The position numbers were made by a program, and so were the translations under genes. From positions 62,001 through 126,000 of the forward strand of contig JALQPE010002237.1 in assembly GCA_030407315.1 (NCBI GenBank): a stretch of DNA of 64,000 nucleotides, given 5' to 3'. A model generated the notes under the pieces. That model saw only the letters and a list, made by a program, of their open reading frames with translations. It made no database searches and was not told the origin of the DNA. Source of the DNA: Asparagopsis taxiformis. Taxonomy: Eukaryota > Rhodophyta > Florideophyceae > Bonnemaisoniales > Bonnemaisoniaceae. Positions 54,582-64,000 of this stretch are shown here, piece by piece; positions within the stretch are counted from its first letter, which is position 1; each line of letters starts with the position of its first letter.

Positions 54582-55314
54582 CTATCTCCTCGACCATGCT
54601 CTCCCCCAACACCTTTGCAACGTATTGTTCTTCAATACCCTCTCTCCTCTACCTTCAACCCCTCTCCTTCGCCCTCTCCACAAACTCCCCTGCAGCTTAC
54701 TCTTCCAAAACCTCTCACTCCCCATCCCGTACCCGACCTGCTCCATGCCCCCCACGCCATCCGCATCTTCGTCACCGTATACAACACCACCACCGGCCCA
54801 CGCTCCCGCTCCCCCGCCGTCTCCCCAGAAACCTCCCCGCTCTGAAACACATATCAACCCCCCACTTCGCACCCTTCCTCCCACTCCCTCCCTCCCCAAA
54901 TACAATAACCCCCTTCCTCTCCATCACATCCCCACTCACCACAGCCAGAACAGACGCCACCCCCCTCTCTCTCTTTCTCCTCACTTTCCTAAAACCCCCT
55001 CCTCTCGGCGCCTTCAACCGCACCCTCCTACGGTCCCACCTAAACACCTCCTCCGCCTCACTACCCCACACCCCGCAGCGTCTCCCCAATCCCCATAATA
55101 TGCTTGTCGGCACTCCTCTCCGAATCACACTCCATTCTAAACCCGCACTCCGTACATTTCCACCTCCCCCTGTACCATCCCAAGATTGCATCCCTCCACA
55201 GAACACATCCTCATACCACAGAAGAATTTTCTTCCTCTCATACGTCATCCTTAAAACCTCCATCTGCTCCATGTAAATTTCGATGTAAATATTTTCTCCA
55301 CTATGCAATCTCAA
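54582..55314 (-). pseudogene. possible Gly/Arg-rich gene remnant
   Basis: The plus strand is strongly C/T-rich and the minus strand purine-rich. Two minus-strand frames overlap (55314-54772 and 54905-54582) and read like VLRMTYERKKILLWYEDVFC then GGGFRKVRRKRERGVASVLA. The first 30 residues look protein-like; the rest could come from composition alone. Weak. Confidence 0.25.
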
Positions 55315-55639
55315 ACATGTACGAGCCTATGACTTTCCGCTTTGTCAACCCTGAATATTGGTACTCATGTATTCATAAAATAGGGCCACCCACATCCCTA
55401 TCCCGTTCTGCAAGCTTTACAAACCACTAGACGCATACTCCACAACTCAGTTGTATAGGCTATACAACAAACACTACTCGCTATTTCGGACGACGCGGCA
55501 CATAAGTAGCGAAGTCTCAACCTTCCGTGACGCCTTCCCTGATGCGTACAAGTGCGAAACACGTCTAGACGTATATGAGAAGTGAGTGCGGGAATTTTCG
55601 GCACAGGAGATGCTGGGCCACCAAATTGATTTTTCGGAA

Positions 55640-56622
55640 ATTTTAGAATTTCTGGGCTGGCCAGCAATGCAATCGAGCTGGACATCCACCGGACGTCCAT
55701 TTCAGGTTGGTCGTGAGAGAGTGGGGCGGAACCATGATGAAACAAGGACCAAGACCTGTCCCTGACGTGTTGAGCATGAAATCGACCCTTCGTGAGACGC
55801 CATTTTGGCTTACCGTTGGTGCTAATAGAAGCCAGTGATAGCCCCGATCGGGGCGGCGGCCGGTTCCGGCTTACAGTTGGTGCTTACAGACGCCAGAGAT
55901 AGCCCCCGATCGGGGCGGCGGTCGGTTCCTGGGGCCGTTGTGGCCAAATTAGACACCTTGATTTGAATTAAAATTTGGGCTATTCTCAAAAACATGCACA
56001 TGTGAACATGTTTTTGAGATGGGGGTGTGCCGTACGGCACAATCGATCCGCCGAAATCGTTGATTTTTTACAATTTTTTTGTGCCCGAAATTTTAGAATT
56101 TCTGGGCTGGCCAGCAGTGCATCTGAGCTGGACATCCACCGGACGTCCATTTCAGGTTGGTCGTGTGCTGCCTACATCCACGCATTGCAGCAACTAAGCA
56201 GGCGGGTTCACTACTAATATAAAGTGCACGGAATATCAGTAACGTGATGGGTGAGTAGTGTTTGTGTTGAGGGAGTAAGGCGGGACCATGATGAAACACG
56301 GAAGAAGATTTCTCCCTAGCATAACTTAGGCTTGAAGCCTGGAATCGACCCATCTTTCGGCGCCATTTAGCCTCACAGTTAGTGCTTACAGAAGCCAGTG
56401 ATGACCCCGCTCGGGGCGGCGGCCGGTGCCTGGGGCCGTTGTGGCCAAATTAGACACCCTGATTTGAATTAAAATTTGGGCTATTCTCAAAAACATGCAC
56501 ATGTGAACATGTTTTTGAGATGGGGGTGTGCCGTACGGCACAATCGACCCGCTGAAATCAAGGTTTTTTACATATTTTTTGCTGCCCGAAATTCTACAAT
56601 TTCTGGGCTGGGCAGTAATGCA
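55640..56622 (+). repeat. tandem units of the R repeat family, about 450-500 bp
   Basis: TTTCTGGGCTGG recurs at about 55649, 56100 and 56601, giving two full units and part of a third. Each has: the right part of R (GGACATCCACCGGACGTCC), a block with GGGCGG.ACCATGATGAAAC, a GATCGGGGCGGCGG block (doubled in unit 1) and the core with hairpin and TGCCGTACGGCA. The two complete cores are at 55957-56165 and 56459-56622. Confidence 0.85.
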
Positions 56623-57140
56623 TAGCTATCTGCTCTAAACCGATTCTAACAAGCAGAAAGAATCCTCTCCTTCATGACGATGCTCTCGAATTGAGTGCAA
56701 TGCAACGGACTCCCTCCAAGAGAACGATAAAGCATCGTCTTTTCCAAGGCATTTCCGTACGAAAAATAATCGAAAAACATATTTGACTTTAACCTAACAG
56801 CTATCGCGAGCACCGTACTCAGCTATATTTCCTCTGTAATTTCCTTCCTCCAACCAATCAATAGCCGCTTGGTCACAGGCTTAGAAGCCTTCCACTATCT
56901 GTCCTATCCATCGAAGACCCTCAGAGGGTTCGATCCAGGCCTTCATCACCCATGATGGGTGTGCAACCCGAGAAAATGAAAATGGAACATATTGCGACAG
57001 GGACGAGATATCATTCAATGAAGAGAAGTTCTCTTTCGTTTACTTTTTTCTAACAAGATTCTAAACGTCTACAAACCCTATGTCGTCCGTCCGTTTTCAT
57101 CCCGGAGAGATGTGGATGTGAGGTAAGACGCAGTGGTGAT
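56623..57140. other. gene-free
   Basis: No gene or repeat recognised. Confidence 0.4.
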
Positions 57141-57490
57141 GTTGTGTTGATTCCCACAGACGGAGGTGGAGGAGGTGGCTACGGAGGAAGCCTGGAGAAC
57201 TTCTCCGGTACTGACATCTCACATGTTGAGAACATGTGAGATGTCAGTACCCATGGATGAGAAGAAACACATGTTCAGGTCCGGTTCGGATATTCTTTCC
57301 ATTAACGAAGGTGGAGGAGGCTATGGTGGAAGCCTGGAGAACATGTGAGATGTCAGTACCCATGGATCACAAGAAGAACATGTTGAGGTGCGGTTCGGAT
57401 ATTCTTTCCATTAACGGAGGTGGTGGAGGAGGCTATGGTGGAAGCCTGGAGAAGAATAGAGTAGTCCTATATCCATGGATCACAAGAAGA
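57141..57490 (+). repeat. tandem repeat of about 120 bp encoding Gly/Tyr-rich peptide
   Basis: About three units, each with a GGAGGTGG-type run (GGGGYGGSLE in one frame), AACATGTGAGATGTCAGTAC, CCATGGAT.A and GGTTCGGATATTC. Frames break between units. Likely the remnant of a Gly-rich coding repeat. Confidence 0.65.
57207..57251. repeat. perfect 21-bp inverted repeat
   Basis: Arms 57207-57227 and 57231-57251 are exact reverse complements with spacer GAG. The right arm is part of the tandem repeat unit; the left arm is its inverted copy, so it seems to have arisen by a local foldback. Confidence 0.9.
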
Positions 57491-57749
57491 CGTTGTTGGG
57501 CTCCTTTTCGAAGCCCATTCGTCTCTTGAATAAATTTAGCACCCAAATCATATACGATTGCCGAGTTGACACCCCGTATGTCTCGTTGGTAGAAATAGCA
57601 GGGGTTCCACCACTCAGCTGGCGGGAAGTAGTTACTGATTATATGAGATATGGCTTAGCTCCCGCCAAAATCGATAGCTCTGGGCTCAGGTTCTCCAAAT
57701 GTGGTTATACGAATGTGTTCTGACAATGCTAGAAGACGAATATCTGCAT

Positions 57750-57929
57750 CCTGATTTGAATTAAAATTTGGGCTATTCTTAAAAACATGCACATGTGAAC
57801 ATGTTTTTGAGATGGGGATGTGCCGTACGGCACAATCGACCGCCCAAATCGATGTTTTTTTGCAATATTTTTCTGCCCGAAATTGTAGAATTTCTGGTCT
57901 GGCCAGCAATGCATCTGAGCTGGACATCC
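57750..57929 (+). repeat. R repeat, left copy
   Basis: Contains the hairpin (arms CAAAAACATG/CATGTTTTTG around a CACATGTG loop, left arm with one change TTAAAAAC), TGCCGTACGGCA and TTTCTGG.CTGGCCAGCA. Confidence 0.9.
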
Positions 57930-58279
57930 CCATGTCCAGTGGCCGTCCGGATGTCGCTCACCTGGTAAGCGTGATGCACCTGTGACAACCTATGTGACTG
58001 CAGTCACAGCCGCCATGGCGGCCGTGCAGTACAACACTCAAAGACAGGGAATCACAATCTTTTTAAAATTTTTCTCTACCACGTATCCGTCACAACTTAT
58101 TACCTACACCGGTTACGGGTTTCAAGACCTTTCCAGTGCTGTGTACCCGTATACTCTGTTCCGTTCGATATCAACCAGTGTTCCTCACGAAAGAGTGCAA
58201 ACGTCACGAGATATGTCGTCAAATTTGACTGTCTCGCCGAGCGGTCGCCATCCTGTACCGAATTTCCACTCATTCCATT
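57930..58279. other. 5' flank of the methyltransferase gene
   Basis: A short frame at 57982-58290 has no recognisable content; more likely promoter and 5' UTR. Confidence 0.4.
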
Positions 58280-60966
58280 ATGACGAATAAGCGCAGGCGC
58301 AACAGCAATCCGATCGTTGACGATGCAACCGTGCCAAATCTGCGCGAACCCGCTAGCCCTTGGGAGGATTCTAGTGACATGGGTACACGTCGAAACGTAG
58401 GTCGCGCCGCCCGCGAAACTACTCTCGCTGGCAAAGACTTCCTCCGCCTCTTGCTGGATTTATTCGCCCACTCAAGTTTCGCAGACTTGACGGACAAGCC
58501 GGGAGGTTTCACATACGCGGAACTTGGCGCTTGGGTTGCGCAGGGCACGGAAGAACAATTTGCGGCGCTGCAAGGTCGACTCAGCATGGCCTTCAGCGGT
58601 CGTTCGAAGAATGGATGGAGTCGAGGCGGATGTTGCCGAAATCGTCATGGCAGAGATGAACGTTGAGCGAGCCAAGCAGATTGTTCGTCTGGCATTACCG
58701 ATTGCCGAGTTTTCAAGACAGGATGAGCGTATCGGGCAATGGGTTGAGCACTGCATCCTTTCTGGGATCGTGCCGCAGACCTTCCTTATTGGATGTAACA
58801 TGCTTCCTTCGCCACTACAGGCGCCGCAGCGCGGGGAACCAAGCGCCTTCGTTCTTGCTCCACCGGAAACGTTCGAGGTATTGATGTATTTCCAAGCGTT
58901 GTCTATCATCCGAAATCACAACAAGAACCTGCCGCGTCGCCGAATAGGCGACGCGGCCGAAGAGGGGAACGAAGCCGCACGCGTCCCAGCCCATCGGAAA
59001 AGCACTAATCGAGCTTGTTACGTGGTTCAAGTTTTATACCATGCTTGGACCGATGTGGCCTTCGCCGCAAAGTTTTCCAGCTTCGAAGAGTTGATGGTGC
59101 CGTACATCATTTTCGACAGCAGTGAGCATTGGTTTGACGTGCTCGATGAAGGTCTATTCGCACCGATGGAGCAGAAGCTAGATCTCTACCACGACAAAGC
59201 TCCCCTATCTCATCCTGATGGATGTGGTGGAAAAATAGAGACAAGAACCAGTGCGCAGCACAGTGCATTTAGGGACCTTGTGAGGAAGTTCTTCGACCGG
59301 TTGCAGTTTCTTATCGTCAACCCGGACCTGTACACCTGGCCGGAGTCCGACCGCTGGGGGGCGCTGGAAATATCTTGTCAAGCGGAAATCCGGACAAGCT
59401 GCCAGCGTACTTTGACACCCTCGACGAAGACGTTATGGCTGTCCTCCGCCCGGCACCACAAGCCGCGGACGCAGAAAAGGTCCCCAAGCCGGTTGATGAC
59501 ACTCCCACTCGTCGCAACACAGGAGGGAGAGGTTTGGTTCCGTCAACAAGACACACAACCAGGCTTCAACTTGGACCTGGGAGGACCAGTCTTACTGCCC
59601 AAGGGCCGTCTCCCCCGTCACCGTCACCCCATGCGACAGAAGAGCAGGAAAGTGAAGGGCAGGCTCTCGCAAAGGACTTTCTTTCGAAAATGAGTCAGTA
59701 TTGCCGGGTGTACGACGTCCCTTTCGAAGATTTGGTCAGTGCCGACGAGAGCCGAGAACACGTGCCCATCACGGGCAACGTGCAGCTCATTCTGACTGAT
59801 CCGCCCTACAATGTTCGTCGTAAGAGGAACGATTCCAACTCTTCGTACGACAGGCTAACTGCAGAAGATATGCAGGCTAGCATCGAAGTGTTTGACGAGC
59901 TGTTGCGCCCCGGTGGCCACGGCATCGTGTTCTGCTCCGTTTTGCAGTTCTACGAATGTTCCATTACTTGGAAACGTACAAAGGACCGCAGTCAGAAGGC
60001 CCAACCGATGCTGCTGCCAGTGATGACGGGTCGGATGAAGAAGAGGTTACGTCCATGAATTCGGACTCCGAAGCATCGCAGCACAGTGGCGAAGAAAGTG
60101 CGGATGAGGAGGAGGACGAGGAGGAGGAGGACGTCGTTCGGAATTCAGTTTTCTTCGTTGACGAGGTACCTCTGTTGTTTGTCCGACTATCTGGGCACCT
60201 CTATCAAATGCCGCGGCGGAAGAGGTACCAACGCATGAACATGGCAGAGGTCGCTATCCACTTCTGGAAGCGAGGTGTTCCGTTCAAGACTGGAAGCGAG
60301 ATGGTGGCCTATAGGAACCACGGATACATGGACGGCACGTACCCGGCGTGGTGCAACGTCACCATCAATATGCCCGCCATCGATTCGAATGAGATGGTGT
60401 GGCGAACAAGGAGCACAACCGGTGCTACGGTCAGAGTTCGTGCAGAGCAGAAGAGCGTCGCTCTCATGATGGAGTTGATCAGCCAGCATTCACAGCCTGG
60501 TGATATTGTTGTCGATCCATTCTCTGGCACTTTCGCAACGGGAAAAGCAGCTATGAGCTTGCCTGAGCACCGTGTTTTCGTCGGCAGTGACATGGACAAA
60601 TTGTGTGTGGCACGATCGCTTCCAAAGCTGTGTGCTCTCATGTCACGTGTAATTCTTTCAAACAACACTGACATGAGGGTCACGACAGAAGCGAAACAGA
60701 GTGCTGAGAAGTTCTTGGCGTCCCCCTCTGTCACGATGCGTACGCAGAGGGAACGCAGGATCATCGAACCCCCACCTGGCCTTCCCCTGTACCAGAGGTT
60801 CCCGAAATATATTCGGCAGTACCTCTGGCAGCTGTGCCCAGAGTCGATTGCGTCGCACGAGCACATGGAAAAACCGGTACATTATTGGCCACCTTCCCTG
60901 CGCCGCTGGTTGCAAACTGAAAACCCTCGCGTGATGCGGGCACACGATTGTGTTGCGAAAAAATGA
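58280..60966 (+). pseudogene. beta-class DNA (adenine) methyltransferase, three frameshifts
   Basis: Four plus-strand frames join into one protein of about 895 aa: 58280-about 58620, to about 59375, to about 59955, then to 60966. Each junction is a single-base shift, best seen at 59950, where VLQFYE must run into MFHYLETYKG. The first 330 residues are helical and resemble the middle of the 12.8-15.2 kb gene (YVVQVLYHAW against FVVDRVLAAW; VPYIIFDSSEHWF against WPFMVFDPASLCF). Motif IV is LTDPPYNVRR (DPPY at 59798-59809); motif I, DPFSGTFATG, comes later (60514-60543). That order defines the beta class, and DPPY points to N6-adenine. An acidic linker and a basic stretch lie between. Expected to methylate DNA in the nucleus. 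No ParB-like part. Shifts suggest a dead copy unless they are sequence errors. Confidence 0.85.
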
Positions 60967-61475
60967 GCGTTCGACCATCGCTGATTAAGCATCCAAATGC
61001 AGGAAGAGGGCTCTTCGCTGAACAGACATTTAATGTTGGCGACGAAGTATGTGCATACTACGGAACTGTTGTGTACTCTGATATGAGCAAGGAGTCGATG
61101 AGGTTCGCGTACGGAGAGGGTCACATGGCGATAACGAAGGAAACATTCTTGATGTATGCCATCAAGCTGTATGCAACAGCGGAGGACGACGAAAACATCG
61201 AGCATCCAATTTGGATTGTTCCGGCTCCGTTCTGTTCGGCGCAGTTCATCAACGACCCGCGGTATTTGCGAGGTGAGGACACTCCGGCGGAAGACACCAG
61301 GCGGATGGCCAACGTCGAGTTTGTCGAGAACTACAGCAGCGGTTCGACGGGGAAGAAGCTCAAGGCGAAGGACCTAGAAAATCCGAAGATCATCGTAGTA
61401 CGTGCAATCCGCGATATCCGTCCAGGGCAGGAGCTCTACGTTCATTATGGGACAGCGTTTAGAGCATGGAATTAG
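60963..61475 (+). CDS. SET-domain protein
   Basis: 170 aa from ATG 60963, an intact frame. SET landmarks in order: PNAGRGLFAEQ, VGDEVCAYYGTVV, a FINDPRY / NVEFVENYS region in place of the usual NHSxxPN, and VVRAIRDIRPGQELYVHYG at the C-terminus. SET proteins transfer methyl groups from SAM to lysine, mostly of histones; the conserved core is short and the post-SET cysteines are absent, so the substrate is open. Its ATG overlaps the methyltransferase stop (ATGA at 60963-60966), so it may be translated by reinitiation, or once have been one fused protein. If expressed, the unit would combine DNA and protein methylation. Confidence 0.8.
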   Translation: MSVRPSLIKHPNAGRGLFAEQTFNVGDEVCAYYGTVVYSDMSKESMRFAYGEGHMAITKETFLMYAIKLYATAEDDENIEHPIWIVPAPFCSAQFINDPRYLRGEDTPAEDTRRMANVEFVENYSSGSTGKKLKAKDLENPKIIVVRAIRDIRPGQELYVHYGTAFRAWN

Positions 61476-61619
61476 GTTCACGAAAGATGTTTTCATTTCG
61501 ACTACAAATAAAGCTACGTTCCAGAGTTGAAGTATATCATATAATGCAGCATGTCCAGCCACCATTAGTCCAGGGTGAAACCTATTCAGCAGTACTCGCC
61601 TGTCAAAAACCAATCGTTC

Positions 61620-61901
61620 ACACTCCAGGTGCACTTCGTCCGAGCAGTGAACCTGACTGCTTGGATGCTGTTATGCGTGCAGATGCAAAATACACGACCA
61701 AGTTGAAATGGACGCCCGGTGGATGTCCAGCTCAGTTGCATTGCTGTCCAGCCCAGAAATTCTACAATTCAGGGCAGAAAAAATATTGCAAAAAACATCG
61801 ATTTCAGCGGGTCGATTGTGCCGTACGGCACACCCCCATCTCAAAAACATGTTCACATGTGCATGTTTTTGAGAATAGCCCAAATTTTAATTCAAATCAG
61901 G
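61620..61901 (-). repeat. R repeat, right copy (inverted)
   Basis: The reverse complement matches 55957-56240, including hairpin, TGCCGTACGGCA and the downstream AAGCAG...GGTTCACT stretch (61640-61670). Confidence 0.88.
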
Positions 61902-62134
61902 ACGTCTTCCGGACATAGGGGTGATCGCGGCCTAGCTCGACAGCTGTAATTGTACCTCATTAAATACTGTTGATGACTGCCTACCGTATACAATCTGGAC
62001 TGTTGGTGTATTCTCCGGTACTTGACCTGACCTGAACGTTCATCGCAGACCGTTGTGGTTACCGACACTATACAGCAATCTTTTTTGTATCTCGTGCAAC
62101 TCAATCCTTCCATCGCTTCAGGGAAGGCTTCATT
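61902..62134. other. spacer before gene Y
   Basis: No gene. Short stretch, probably the 5' flank of the gene at 62135. Confidence 0.4.
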
Positions 62135-64000
62135 ATGCCGCCGCGTATTGCGAAGAAAGCTCCAAAGCCTCCGGGCCTCCAGAAAACCGGTCAGCAGCTG
62201 CTGTATCGAGTGCCCGACAATCCCGTGCGAAGAAGCGGTGTGGGCCTACCGGCAGCATTGAACCGCGGTCCGGTATCGTCGCAAGACGGACCGGCGCAGA
62301 ACTGGGGATCCGCAGCGAGAAAGTGAGGAAGGAGGAACGGCGCGGAGAGAGATGGGGCTTGACCGAGGCAAGCGTGCTCGCAGGGACAGTGAACATCATG
62401 ATGATGACATGATAGTGGCTCAAAACATGTTGGAATTGCGGCAGAGTGCTATGGCAAAGGTAGTTCCTCCCGGGTTGGCAGATGCGGAGGTGCTGCAGAC
62501 GGAGTCCCAGCCGGGGGTTCCCGAGACACTGGAGGCTGTGACCCCCACTGCGCCAACTATGCCGAGTACATCAGCCCCAGCAGGTAATGCAGTCAGGGAC
62601 CCGAGGATAGCGGCAAGGGATGTTGTTTCTGAGCAACGTTCACAGGATGCCAACTATCATCGGCGGTCAGGTGGTACTGAGGGGAGAGAGCAGCCGGAGT
62701 GCGGGCCTCGTCACAACAGACTGTCATTGGTGCCAAATATGCGCGTAACGCCCCCGCGACGTCAGGCTATTGCCGATGGAGGACATCATAATCCCGATAG
62801 CGTGCGAGATGGGGGACGGTGAGGGCAGAGAGGTTGCATCCGCCGGAATCCATCGATTTAATGGCGAGTCGCATCAATGCGCAGAAGAAGAAGATCGCGG
62901 AGCTGGAAAAAAGTGTTTAGCCAGGACATAGCAAACAAGGCGCTCACACGGAGATAGTTGCGTTGGAGGCTAAGGTGAAGACTCTGCAGGCGGAAAATGC
63001 CAGCCTTACTGCAATTGCGAGAACAGGTAGAATCAGTGATCACGGTGGCGGTAAGTCGAAAATACAGAAAGCCATTCCTGTGAAATACCTTGGAGTTCTT
63101 AGGGCGGTTGAGGAAAACCTGACAAAGTGGTGCAAGAACGAGACTATGGAGCTGGACCCTATAGCGGAACAAACGCAGAGACGTTGGACTGGACGTACCA
63201 TCGAGGTAGAGCCGGTAGAAGGGACACTTTGGAGCGAAAACGGTGTAGGTATATTGCTACCCCTCCGGGCTATATCATCAAGAATCTGCAGTGGTATACA
63301 CCTTCGTACAGGGACGAGAGTGATCTGCTGAATGACTTGGTGCGACACGTACTGCGTCAAAGTCCGTGGTGTGATGTGTTTTCCGATGAGGAGCAGCGTG
63401 TGTGCTGTCAAGAGGCTGTGGCGGGAGCAAGGAATTGAAAGTGAAGGTGACGCAGAAACTGTCCGACGTGATGAGTGCACGGAAGCGTAATGCGAGGGAC
63501 AGATTGTTCGGTTCGCTGGGGTACACGAAATTAATGTCTAGATGCACGATGCTGACGACGCGAGCTGAGATGGACGAGCGAGAGGATCAAAAGCGCGAAG
63601 CGTCTGAGAAGCTTTTGAAACGGGAAAGCAACGGTGATTTGGATATGGGGAGGTGGCGAACGGCACCGTTCTCAGAGCTGCGATACAGCAAAGGCATGGT
63701 TCCTGACAGCTTCGAAATGGAAGTGAATGGTGATGCATGGTTTAACAACCGAGTAGCTGTGAATGTGCTGGACATCTTCAGGGGGTATTCGATACGACCA
63801 GAACAAGTAATGGACATAGAGACGAGCATACTAACGCTGGCGCGCCTGGATGCTTGGCTAGTGACTACTGTGGAGTGTTTGGATGAACCGAAGGGGAAAG
63901 GAGGTGCACGGCAGAAGGAGTTTACAAGGCGGTACAGTCCATATGTGGGGGTAGCTTTTCAGCAATTAGTTGGTATGGTGGTGTACTGCATGTCTTGTCT
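62135..64000 (+). pseudogene. coiled-coil module protein Y, frameshifted, cut by window edge
   Basis: Pieces on the plus strand: a basic start (MPPRIAKKAPKPPGLQ, from 62135), a shift near 62322, a Pro/Ala/Glu-rich part to 62822, a coiled coil (MASRINAQKKKIAELEKS at 62862, IVALEAKVKTLQAENASL at about 62960-63010), further shifts, then YTPSYRDESDLLNDLVRHVL (63297-63356) and, after one more shift, a frame open from about 63435 to the window end (SDVMSARKRNARDRLFGSL, NNRVAVNVLDIFRGYSIRPEQ). The last part resembles gene X at 17327-18851. At least four shifts make this copy dead. Order and place beside a DNA methyltransferase gene match the other locus. Confidence 0.5.

Larger units (their letters stand above)
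57750..61901 (+). mobile_element. candidate element: methyltransferase + SET genes between inverted R repeats
   Basis: R copies lie at 57750-57929 (plus orientation) and 61693-61901 (minus orientation, similarity to 61620), with the CCTGATTTGAATT end outermost on both sides. The two copies agree over about 180 bp with few differences. The 4.15 kb between holds just the methyltransferase and SET genes. This is the layout of a transposon with long terminal inverted repeats. Against it: no target duplication is visible, and R copies also occur in direct tandem at 55.9-56.6 kb, so the arrangement may be coincidental. Confidence 0.5.

Noticed and set aside
54582..55314. A confident Gly/Arg-rich protein gene
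   Set aside because: Strong purine bias of one strand makes such frames by itself; kept only as a weak remnant.

Overview
This is a mobile-element-rich stretch of nuclear DNA from a eukaryote. I infer a eukaryote from Ty3/gypsy and Ty1/copia LTR retrotransposons, a TNP2-like transposase, a chromodomain, a SET domain, and TATA boxes instead of bacterial promoters and ribosome-binding sites. Genes have long uninterrupted frames and I see no introns. The general flavour (intron-poor, many LTR elements, copia elements of a type I associate with algae and other aquatic lineages) makes a red alga my best guess, but a weak one.

Layout. 1-4630: a Ty3/gypsy element on the minus strand (integrase cut by the window edge, then RT, protease, Gag and 5' LTR); its LTR carries five hairpins with a constant loop and varying stems. 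5068-11577: three single-frame genes, namely an unknown protein with a papain-like C-A-H pattern, a TNP2-like transposase (975 aa), and an unknown basic-tailed protein; they may form one DNA transposon. 12816-18851: a broken ParB-DNA methyltransferase gene, a divergent 453-aa gene and a broken coiled-coil gene. 19386-19735: an array of GACAGTAAATTTACTGTC-type palindromes, ending where a 5'-truncated chromovirus begins (19740-about 28480, strikingly GC-rich, with an antisense gene). 28488-28828: a TA-flanked foldback MITE.

31223-44104: a diverged solo LTR, a secreted cysteine-rich protein gene split by a nearly intact copia element (copia-1, 32483-37680, target duplication GTCTC), then a second copia element (copia-2, 39328-44099, target duplication CGGTC). 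Both copia elements have a primer-binding site complementary to the anticodon region of initiator tRNA-Met. 44105-54000: mostly gene-free, with small retroelement fragments and one good hairpin. 54000-57950: repeats, including a family (here called R) marked by the palindrome TGCCGTACGGCA.

57750-61901: the most interesting unit. A beta-class DNA methyltransferase gene (frameshifted) and a SET-domain gene overlap by ATGA and sit between two R copies in inverted orientation. A relative of the coiled-coil gene of the 12.8-18.9 kb locus follows at 62135-64000. The two loci therefore look like two copies of one module: DNA methyltransferase plus coiled-coil protein, with ParB in one and SET in the other. 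Most genes in both modules are frameshifted, so these copies are probably decaying.
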